Part shown: positions 1 to 5,258 of the stretch, in pieces
How positions within the stretch are numbered: the stretch's first letter is position 1
Layout: each line of letters begins with the position of its first letter
NCBI GenBank assembly: GCA_900319835.1
Contig: ONPY01000055.1
Coordinates: forward strand, 1 to 16,935
DNA: 16,935 nucleotides
Reading direction: 5' to 3'
Source of the DNA: an uncultured Eubacteriales bacterium
GTDB taxonomy: Bacteria; Bacillota_A; Clostridia; Oscillospirales; Oscillospiraceae
The notes under the pieces: model-generated
Database searches by the model: none
What the model saw: the letters and a program-made list of their open reading frames with translations, nothing else
What the model was told of the DNA's origin: nothing
Program-made: the position numbers and the translations under genes

Positions 1-1
1 T

Positions 2-244
2 TGGCTTTATTTTATCGAGGCTGTAACATCTGTAGGTCCAATGGAACCGAAGAGAATTAAAGAAATTGAAGAGATGACACAAGATGTGAAGGCCGGAAAG
101 ATTTATATAACAGCTTTTCTTGATTTTAAAACGTTCAAAAAGTTTTCCGAATCTTTAGCCTGGGAAACTGAGGTCTGGATCGCAGATATGCCGGATCATA
201 TGATCCACCTTAATGGAGATAAATTTTTAGGTCCGAGAAAATAG
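2..244 (+). CDS. BsuBI/PstI-family type II restriction endonuclease, C-terminal fragment (5' end outside window)
   Basis: The reading frame is open from the window edge (codon 1 at position 2) to the TAG at 242-244, so only the last 80 residues are present. They begin WLYFIEAVTSVGPM and continue through VTAF-like ITAFLDFKTFKKF, AWETEVWIAD, DHMIHLNGDKFLGPR. I recognise this series as the C-terminal catalytic region of BsuBI/PstI restriction enzymes, which cleave the palindrome CTGCAG. The family's PD motif should lie just upstream, outside the window; the E of IEAV follows it. The first ATG (41) is internal and not a real start. The gene is AT-rich with A/T-ending codons, unlike the GC-rich genes that follow, which suggests horizontal acquisition. 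A cognate adenine methyltransferase would be expected upstream. Family identity is by motif recall, not a search; specificity is inferred from the family. Confidence 0.88.
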   Translation, partial: WLYFIEAVTSVGPMEPKRIKEIEEMTQDVKAGKIYITAFLDFKTFKKFSESLAWETEVWIADMPDHMIHLNGDKFLGPRK

Positions 245-286
245 GTAATTATTTAATATCCAGAGAAAACAACAAAGTAACTGGAT

Positions 287-302
287 GGAGGAAACAGTTT
301 TG
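287..302 (+). promoter_or_regulatory. Ribosome binding site that fixes the gyrA TTG start
   Basis: GGAGG at 287-291 is followed by an 8-base spacer and TTG at 300-302. The competing ATG at 285 overlaps this GGAGG, so the TTG is the better start. Confidence 0.7.
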
Positions 303-2813
303 GCACATAAACGAGATTACAAGCCTGAGGACATTGCGTTCCCGAATCAGGTCATTACCGAATCCGAGCTTGTCGGCGAGATGCAGACAAGCTACATCGA
401 CTACGCCATGTCGGTCATTGTCGGGCGCGCTCTGCCGGACGTGCGCGACGGTTTAAAACCCGTGCACCGGCGCATCCTCTATACGCTCTACGAGGACGGC
501 CTGACCGCCGACAAGCCCTTTAAGAAGTCCGCCACCTGCGTCGGCGACGTGCTGGGCCGTTACCACCCCCACGGCGACGCCTCCGTCTATGACGCGATGG
601 TCAGACTCGCCCAGAGCTTTTCCATGCGCGAAATGCTCATCGACGGCCACGGCAACTTCGGCTCCGTCGACGGCGACCCCCCCGCGGCCTACCGTTACAC
701 CGAGGCCAGACTCTCCAAGATCTCCAACGAGATGCTGCGGGACATCGACAAGGACACGGTCGACTGGGACCCGAACTTCGACGAGACCAGGAAGGAGCCG
801 AGGGTCCTGCCCTCCAAGTTCCCCAACCTGCTGGTCAACGGCTCCTCCGGCATCGCCGTCGGCATGGCCACCAATATCCCGCCCCACAACCTCACCGAGG
901 TCATCAACGCCTGCGTCTGCGTGCTGGATCATCCCGAGGCCACACTTTCCGATCTGATGCAGTGCATCTCCGGCCCGGACTTCCCCACCCGCGGCATCAT
1001 CATGGGCCGCAGCGGCATCCGCCAGGCCTACGCCACCGGCCGGGGCAAGATCGTGGTCCGCGCCCGCACGGAGTTTGAGGAGCACGGCCAGGGCCGCACC
1101 CGCATCATCGTCACCGAGCTCCCCTACCAGGTCAACAAGCGCCAGCTCATCAAGAACATCGCCGACCAGGTACACGACAAGCGCCTGGAGGGCATCTCCG
1201 ACCTCAGAGACGAGACCGACCGCAACGGCATGCGCATCGTCATTGAGCTCAAACGCGACGCCAATCCCCAGGTGGTGTTGAACCGCCTCTTTGCCCAGAC
1301 CGCCCTGCAGTCGAGCTTTTCCATCAACATGCTGGCCCTGGTCAACAATCAGACCCAGCCGAAGATCCTATCCCTGCGCCATATCCTGGACGAGTATCTC
1401 ACCTTCCAGGAGGAGATCATTGTCAGAAGGACGAAGTTCGATCTCAAGAAGGCCCAGGAGCGCGCCCACCTGCTGGAGGGCCTGCTCATTGCCCAGGACA
1501 ACATCGACGAGGTCATCCATATCATCCGCACCAGCTACGACAACGCAAAGCAGCGCCTCATGGAGCGCTTCGGGCTGGACGACGTGCAGGCCCAGGCCAT
1601 CTGCGACATGCGCCTGATCGCCCTGCAGGGGCTCAACCGCGAGAAGCTGGAGAACGAGTACAAGGAGCTCGAGGAGCGCATCGCGTACTTTAACGACTTG
1701 CTGGCCGACCCCGAGAAGATCAAGGGCGTCTTGAAGGAGGAGCTCATCGCCCTCCGGGACAAGTACGGCGACGAGCGCCTGACCGAGATCCAGGACGTGG
1801 CCGACGAGATCGACGTCGAGGATCTCATTGAGGAGGAGCAGTGTGTCTTCACCCTGACCCACGGCGGCTACATCAAGCGCATGCCCGTCAGCGAGTACCG
1901 GGCCCAGGGCCGCGGCGGCAAGGGCATCCGCGCCATGGCCACCAAGGAGGAGGACTATGTGACCTCGGTCTTCACCGCCTCCACCCACGACTATATCCTC
2001 TTCTTCACCTCCAAGGGCCGCGCCTTTATCAAGAAGGGCTACCAGATCCCCGAGGCGGGACGCAACGCCAAGGGCACCAACATCGTCAACATCCTGCCGG
2101 TGGAAAACGGCGACAACCCCGAGAAGGTCAGCGCCATGATCCGCGGCCGCGGTATGGACGACGAAAGCTTCCTCTTCTTTGTGACGAAGGACGGCACCGT
2201 CAAGCGCATGGCCCAGTCCGCCCTGCGCAACATCCGCTCCAACGGCATCCGGGCCATCACCCTCGAGGAGGGGGACAAGCTGATCTCCGTCCTGCCCACC
2301 AACGGCCGGGAGAATATCCTCATCGCCACCAGAAACGGCATGGCTGTCTGCTTTGACGAAAACGATGTGCGCGCCATGGGCCGCCAGGCCGTGGGCGTGC
2401 GCGGCATCCGCCTGAGAAAAGGCGACTTCGTCGTCGGCGCCGGCTCCTCCGAGAGCGGCAACGCCGTGCTCACCGTCACCGAAAAGGGCTACGGCAAGCG
2501 TACCTCGCTGGAGGAGTACGCCGTCAAGGGCCGCGGCGGCATCGGCGTGAAGAACTACAACTGCACGGACAAGACCGGAAAGATCGCCGACGTGAAGATC
2601 GTCACCGGCGAGGAGGACATCCTGGTCATCACCGACGACGCCACCATCATCCGCATGGCGGTGGACCGCATCTCCCTGCTGTCCCGCTCCACCCAGGGCG
2701 TGCGCATCATGCGCCTGAGCCCGGACAGCCGCGTTATTTCCATCGAGTGTACCGAGAAAAACCCCGCCGCGGAGACGGCGGAGCAAGAGAACGAGGCCGG
2801 TGACGAGACGTAA
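300..2813 (+). CDS. gyrA: DNA gyrase subunit A
   Basis: This is the breakage-reunion subunit of DNA gyrase; with GyrB it introduces negative supercoils using ATP. I choose the TTG at 300, giving 837 residues, because GGAGG (287-291) lies 8 bases upstream. The in-frame ATG at 285 has no Shine-Dalgarno sequence and its own codons overlap that GGAGG. The winged-helix region holds [14 protein letters not shown], with the catalytic tyrosine in [11 protein letters not shown] (Tyr133 from the TTG). A coiled-coil region follows. The C-terminal beta-pinwheel carries a GyrA box, QGRGGKG, near residue 535, which separates gyrase from topoisomerase IV. The tail is acidic. The position equivalent to E. 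coli Ser83 is Ala and the Asp87 equivalent is conserved. No convincing promoter was seen in the 55-bp AT-rich gap after the restriction gene, so transcription may come from upstream. gyrB is not in the window. Confidence 0.97.
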   Translation: MAHKRDYKPEDIAFPNQVITESELVGEMQTSYIDYAMSVIVGRALPDVRDGLKPVHRRILYTLYEDGLTADKPFKKSATCVGDVLGRYHPHGDASVYDAMVRLAQSFSMREMLIDGHGNFGSVDGDPPAAYRYTEARLSKISNEMLRDIDKDTVDWDPNFDETRKEPRVLPSKFPNLLVNGSSGIAVGMATNIPPHNLTEVINACVCVLDHPEATLSDLMQCISGPDFPTRGIIMGRSGIRQAYATGRGKIVVRARTEFEEHGQGRTRIIVTELPYQVNKRQLIKNIADQVHDKRLEGISDLRDETDRNGMRIVIELKRDANPQVVLNRLFAQTALQSSFSINMLALVNNQTQPKILSLRHILDEYLTFQEEIIVRRTKFDLKKAQERAHLLEGLLIAQDNIDEVIHIIRTSYDNAKQRLMERFGLDDVQAQAICDMRLIALQGLNREKLENEYKELEERIAYFNDLLADPEKIKGVLKEELIALRDKYGDERLTEIQDVADEIDVEDLIEEEQCVFTLTHGGYIKRMPVSEYRAQGRGGKGIRAMATKEEDYVTSVFTASTHDYILFFTSKGRAFIKKGYQIPEAGRNAKGTNIVNILPVENGDNPEKVSAMIRGRGMDDESFLFFVTKDGTVKRMAQSALRNIRSNGIRAITLEEGDKLISVLPTNGRENILIATRNGMAVCFDENDVRAMGRQAVGVRGIRLRKGDFVVGAGSSESGNAVLTVTEKGYGKRTSLEEYAVKGRGGIGVKNYNCTDKTGKIADVKIVTGEEDILVITDDATIIRMAVDRISLLSRSTQGVRIMRLSPDSRVISIECTEKNPAAETAEQENEAGDET

Positions 2814-2845
2814 GCGTCTGACAGACGGAAAGGGGGCGCACCCGC

Positions 2846-3280
2846 ATGAACCAAAACAACAAGAAAAAGGGCAGTAAATTTGCCGCAATCCCGGGGCTGA
2901 TATTCCTCGTGATCATGCTGGTCATGTCCAATGTGGACGAGCCGGAGATCGCGCTGGCTTCCATCGCGGTTGTCGTTGTGATCGCGGTGATCGTTTCCAC
3001 GATCTCCGCCGCGAAGAAGAGCGCCGCCGGGAAGACTGCGCCGCAGACCCGCCCGGCCCAGACGCGGATGCCGGCCTTTGAAAAGACCCCGGCCGCGGCA
3101 AGGAGAAGCGCCCACCGGGACGAGGCCGAGGAGGCCGTTCACTGCGCCCACAGCCGCGGCAAGGAGAAGTATCTCGAGCAGCTGGACGGCTTTCTCGCCA
3201 ACGGCATCATCGACAAGGCCGAGTACAGGCTGATGAAGGAGCGCTACAGCAGGCTGGAGATCGAGGACGATTACCATTGA
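2846..3280 (+). CDS. Small two-TM membrane protein with C-terminal SHOCT-like domain
   Basis: This 144-residue protein has a short basic N-terminus (NNKKKGSK) and two hydrophobic segments at about residues 12-29 and 36-55. An Ala/Pro-rich basic linker follows, then a SHOCT-like motif at about 106-136 (KEKYLEQLDGFLANGIIDKAEY). SHOCT is a short oligomerisation-type domain found at the ends of many unrelated bacterial proteins; the function here is unknown. The start ATG follows AAAGGGGG with a 9-base spacer and lies 32 bases after the gyrA stop, so it is probably co-transcribed with gyrA. The next gene encodes a paralogue with the same architecture. The topology is probably a membrane hairpin with a cytoplasmic tail. 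Confidence 0.8.
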   Translation: MNQNNKKKGSKFAAIPGLIFLVIMLVMSNVDEPEIALASIAVVVVIAVIVSTISAAKKSAAGKTAPQTRPAQTRMPAFEKTPAAARRSAHRDEAEEAVHCAHSRGKEKYLEQLDGFLANGIIDKAEYRLMKERYSRLEIEDDYH

Positions 3281-3311
3281 TGGCGATCGGCGCGCAAATG
3301 AGGGAAGCAAG

Positions 3312-3758
3312 ATGAGAAGAAAAGGCCCCGCTGTCAGCTTCACGGTGTTTTTCCTGAGTCTCTGGACGATGCTCCTGCTGCCGAAGGAGGAGCTGCGCTT
3401 TACGCTGCGGCTGCTGCTGTTGCACCTGGATGAGCTGCCCCGGGCGCTGCGCTTTCTCTCGCGGGCGGAGCCGACGAGGCTCCTGGCCCTTGGGATTTTC
3501 GCTGTCCTGGCGCTCGTCTGTCTGATCTCGCTGTTCTGCTTTGTCGGCGGAATACGCCGGGGCGTGCGCGAACAGCGGAGCCGGCCCGAAGTCCTGGCCC
3601 GCAGCGAGCAGGCCGTGGGCTGCCAGCACGCCGCCGGGCGGGAGAAGTATCTCAGCCAGCTGGATGAGCACCTCAAAAACGGCCTGATCGACAGGGCCGA
3701 ATACAAGCTCCTCCGCGAGCGCTATCTCAGAATGGACATCGACGAGGATGTGCACTGA
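3312..3758 (+). CDS. Small two-TM membrane protein with SHOCT-like domain, paralogue of the preceding gene
   Basis: This 148-residue protein has hydrophobic segments at about residues 6-24 and 58-80, separated by a Leu/Arg-rich stretch. A polar linker follows, then a SHOCT-like region at about 110-140 (REKYLSQLDEHLKNGLIDRAEY) ending in an acidic tail and His. That last region aligns nearly residue for residue with the C-terminus of the gene 31 bases upstream, including the HxxGxEKYL lead-in and the acidic-x-H ending, while the membrane parts have diverged. This is best read as an old tandem duplication. GAGGGAA precedes the ATG at usable spacing. The function is not recognised. The gene ends 11 bases before the first repeat element. 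Confidence 0.78.
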   Translation: MRRKGPAVSFTVFFLSLWTMLLLPKEELRFTLRLLLLHLDELPRALRFLSRAEPTRLLALGIFAVLALVCLISLFCFVGGIRRGVREQRSRPEVLARSEQAVGCQHAAGREKYLSQLDEHLKNGLIDRAEYKLLRERYLRMDIDEDVH

Positions 3759-3769
3759 GAGGTAGATGC

Positions 3770-3815
3770 CGATCCCCCACCGCCTTCGGCGGAGCCCCCT
3801 TTCCGAAAGGGGGCC
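3770..3815 (-). repeat. Double-hairpin repeat, reverse orientation (B1)
   Basis: Read on the plus strand, the element runs CGATCCCCC, stem CCGCC-TTC-GGCGG, then stem CCCCCTTT-CCG-AAAGGGGG and CC. Its reverse complement has the same order as the forward elements: big hairpin, small hairpin, GGGATCG tail. It is followed by ATGAGAGC, the octamer that separates units elsewhere in this array, and then by an 8-bp stub of a forward copy (3824-3831). Confidence 0.85.
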
Positions 3816-3855
3816 ATGAGAGCGGTTCCCTACTCTATACATACTCCCCGGTAAA

Positions 3856-3902
3856 GGCTCCCTTTGGATAAAGGGAGCTGTCGCGGAGCGACTGAGGGAT
3901 CG
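3856..3902 (+). repeat. Double-hairpin repeat, forward orientation (A1), upstream of the DUF559 gene
   Basis: The element comprises GG, stem CTCCCTTT-GGAT-AAAGGGAG, stem GTCGC-GGA-GCGAC and the tail TGAGGGATCG. It ends 12 bases before the ATG of the DUF559 endonuclease gene. A TTG inside it opens an in-frame extension of that gene (from 3864), which I regard as an artefact. Confidence 0.88.
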
Positions 3903-3914
3903 AAAAAAGAGGTC

Positions 3915-4277
3915 ATGAAAAACGAAGAACAGACACGTTTTGCCAGAAATCTTCGGAAAAATATGACGCCGGAGGAGAGAAAACTCTGGTATGAATATTT
4001 GCGGACATATCCTCTGCGGATTATGCGGCAGAGACCGATTGACCGATATATCGTGGACTTTTACTGCGCAAAAGCAAAACTCGTAATTGAACTGGACGGC
4101 TCCCAGCATTTTGAGCCGGAGGGTTCCGCGTACGATCAGGAACGGGACCGCGTTCTATACAGATTCGGAATTCGTGTGATCCGAATTCCAAATAATGAAG
4201 TGAGGCAAAATTTCCGCGGTGTATGCGCGTATATTGACAGGGAGATCCAGAAACGAATAGCGGCTCCCTTTGGATAA
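3915..4277 (+). CDS. DUF559 (Vsr-like) endonuclease-domain protein embedded in the repeat array
   Basis: This 120-residue protein is full length for the DUF559 family. Its core matches the family pattern: RNLRKNMTPEERKLWYEYLR near the N-terminus, then a nuclease core YIVDFYCAKAKLVIELDG with candidate catalytic Asp48, Glu59 and Asp61, followed by QH (His65) and RVIRIPNNEV. DUF559 resembles the very-short-patch-repair endonuclease fold of the PD-(D/E)XK superfamily; substrates are unknown. I chose ATG 3915 over TTG 3864 because the extra 17 residues are translated repeat sequence; the GAGG before the ATG sits rather close (2 bases). The last codons (Ala-Pro-Phe-Gly) and the TAA lie inside the next repeat copy. 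GC content is clearly lower than in the neighbouring genes, suggesting transfer. Confidence 0.85.
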   Translation: MKNEEQTRFARNLRKNMTPEERKLWYEYLRTYPLRIMRQRPIDRYIVDFYCAKAKLVIELDGSQHFEPEGSAYDQERDRVLYRFGIRVIRIPNNEVRQNFRGVCAYIDREIQKRIAAPFG

Positions 4278-4379
4278 AGGGAGCTGTCGCGGAGCGACTG
4301 AGGGATGGAAAGAAAAAGATACAGCGAAACATCGATCCCCCACCGCCTGCGGGCGGAGCCCCCTTTCCGAAAGGGGGCC
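4262..4379. repeat. Paired inverted double-hairpin repeat, unit 1 (A2 forward 4262-4306, B2 reverse 4333-4379)
   Basis: The forward half has stems CTCCCTTT/AAAGGGAG and GTCGC/GCGAC. A 26-bp A-rich spacer follows. The reverse half has stems CCGCC/GGCGG and CCCCCTTT/AAAGGGGG. The outer ends GGCTCCCTTT and AAAGGGGGCC are inverted repeats with one G-T position, so the whole unit could also fold as one long cruciform. The forward half supplies the stop codon of the DUF559 gene. Confidence 0.9.
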
Positions 4380-4387
4380 ATGAGAGC

Positions 4388-4499
4388 GGCTCCCTTTGGA
4401 TAAAGGGAGCTGTCGCGGAGCGACTGAGGGATGGAATGAAAGAGCCTTCGATCCCCCAGTCAGCCTAGCGGCTGACAGCCCCCTTTCCGAAAGGGGGCC
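4388..4499. repeat. Paired inverted double-hairpin repeat, unit 2 (A3 4388-4432, B3 4449-4499)
   Basis: The forward half is identical to the one before. The reverse half differs in its small hairpin, which is GTCAGCC-TAGC-GGCTGAC in place of CCGCC/GGCGG, yet it remains perfectly paired. The inner spacer is 16 bp. The unit is preceded by the octamer ATGAGAGC (4380-4387). Confidence 0.9.
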
Positions 4500-4507
4500 A
4501 TGAGAGC

Positions 4508-4625
4508 GGTTCCCTTTGGATAAAGGGAGCTGTCGCGGAGCGACTGAGGGATGGAATGAAAAAGATACCGCGAAACATCGATCCCCCACCGCCTGCGGGC
4601 GGAGCCCCCTTTCCGAAAGGGGGCC
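4508..4625. repeat. Paired inverted double-hairpin repeat, unit 3 (A4 4508-4552, B4 4579-4625)
   Basis: The forward half starts GGTTCCC where the others have GGCTCCC, converting one stem pair to a T-G wobble. The inner spacer is close to that of unit 1 (GATACCGCGAAACAT against GATACAGCGAAACAT). The unit is preceded by ATGAGAGC (4500-4507). Its end lies 15 bases before the first copy of the rnhA start. Confidence 0.9.
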
Positions 4626-4639
4626 AACAAGGAACACAC

Positions 4640-4671
4640 CATGAAAACAGTTGAAATCTATACCGACGGCG
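4640..4671 (+). repeat. 32-bp direct repeat, copy 1 (duplicated rnhA 5' end)
   Basis: C at 4640, the 30 bases from ATG to GACGGC, and G at 4671 recur exactly at 4807-4838, a 167-bp offset. This copy has the better Shine-Dalgarno context (AAGGAA, 4630s) and probably marks the ancestral rnhA start. Confidence 0.95.
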
Positions 4672-4700
4672 AGGACGGCTGCGCCGCCTCGAAGATTTGA
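4641..4700 (+). pseudogene. Truncated rnhA 5' fragment / possible upstream short ORF (19 codons)
   Basis: Starting at ATG 4641 with AAGGAA upstream, the first ten codons are identical to rnhA ([10 protein letters not shown]). The frame then diverges to EDGCAASKI and stops at TGA 4698-4700. The change falls inside the first catalytic motif, just after the aspartate, so this fragment cannot be an RNase H. It may still be translated as a leader peptide, because its ribosome binding site is better than that of the intact gene 108 bases downstream. A hairpin (4670-4691) straddles its second half. Confidence 0.7.
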
Positions 4701-4739
4701 AATCCGTCCGGCTCGCCCCTGGCGGGGCAACCGCCGGAC
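4670..4739. repeat. Two adjacent stem-loops inside the rnhA duplication
   Basis: Positions 4670-4691 form CGAGG-(A)-CGGC, loop TGC, GCCG-CCTCG. Positions 4706-4739 form GTCCGGC and GCCCC, loop TGGC, then GGGGC and GCCGGAC, with short internal mismatches. Neither is followed by a T run, so they are not typical terminators. They occupy most of the 135 bp between the two direct repeats. Confidence 0.7.
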
Positions 4740-4806
4740 ATGGAACGCACGCGCCGTCTGGATGGTACAGAACAAAACGGTGCGGCAAAGTCTAAAGTGG
4801 TACAAG

Positions 4807-4838
4807 CATGAAAACAGTTGAAATCTATACCGACGGCG
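4807..4838 (+). repeat. 32-bp direct repeat, copy 2 (5' end of intact rnhA)
   Basis: Exact copy of 4640-4671. It contains the start codon and first ten codons of the functional rnhA. Upstream, AAAGTGG gives only a weak ribosome binding site. Confidence 0.95.
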
Positions 4839-5245
4839 CGTGCAGCGGCAACCCCGGACCGGGAGGCTGGGGGGCAATTTTGCGTTATAACGGCGCGGAA
4901 AAGGAGCTGTCCGGCGGCCAGGCGCACACCACCAACAACCGCATGGAGCTCACCGGCGTGATCGCCGCCCTCTCCGCCCTGAAGGAGCCCTGCCGCGTGG
5001 AGCTCTGGTCCGACTCCAAGTACGTGATTGACGCGCTGGACAAGGGCTGGGCGAAGAGCTGGCAGAAAAAGGGCTGGATCAAATCCGACAAAAAGCCCGC
5101 GCTGAACCCCGACCTCTGGGAAACGCTGCTTGCGCTGACCGAAAAGCACGAGATGCACTACCACTGGGTCAAGGGCCACGCCGATAACGCATACAACAAC
5201 CGCTGCGACGAACTTGCCGTGCGCGAGCGGGAAAAATACGCATGA
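4808..5245 (+). CDS. rnhA: Ribonuclease HI
   Basis: This enzyme cleaves the RNA strand of RNA-DNA hybrids, removing R-loops, primers and misincorporated ribonucleotides in the cytoplasm. The 145-residue length is normal for the family. The full catalytic set is visible: Asp9 in [17 protein letters not shown], Glu47 in NNRMEL, Asp69 in WSDSKYV, His124 in VKGHAD and Asp134 in RCDELA. The KKGWIK basic region (about 87-92) corresponds to the substrate-binding handle. The start is conserved with the family, but its upstream region has been replaced by a 167-bp duplication, leaving a weak Shine-Dalgarno site. The ABC transporter gene starts 13 bases after its stop, so the two are probably co-transcribed. 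Confidence 0.96.
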   Translation: MKTVEIYTDGACSGNPGPGGWGAILRYNGAEKELSGGQAHTTNNRMELTGVIAALSALKEPCRVELWSDSKYVIDALDKGWAKSWQKKGWIKSDKKPALNPDLWETLLALTEKHEMHYHWVKGHADNAYNNRCDELAVREREKYA

Positions 5246-5258
5246 ACGCGGTGATCCC

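Noticed and set aside
245..299. gyrA promoter in the gap after the restriction gene
   Set aside because: TTAATAT resembles a -10 box weakly, but no -35 element sits at a sensible distance.
2806..2840. Possible terminator after gyrA (AGACG-TAAG-CGTCT)
   Set aside because: The stem is only 5 bp, overlaps the stop codon and has no T run; the next gene is only 32 bases away.
1368..2888. 506-codon minus-strand frame opposite gyrA
   Set aside because: Shadow of gyrA with repetitive Val/Leu/Gly/Asp composition. gyrA is certain.
3864..3914. N-terminal extension of the DUF559 gene from TTG 3864
   Set aside because: The extra 17 codons are repeat A1 sequence and no DUF559 family feature lies in them.
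4262..4625. CRISPR-like array
   Set aside because: The repeats are 45-51 bp elements in alternating orientation with A-rich, partly similar spacers, not short direct repeats with unique spacers. No cas genes are present.
4136..4877. Minus-strand frames with recurrent peptides such as PSLSRSATAPFIQREP
   Set aside because: These are translations of the non-coding double-hairpin repeats, which explains the recurring peptide. They are not proteins.
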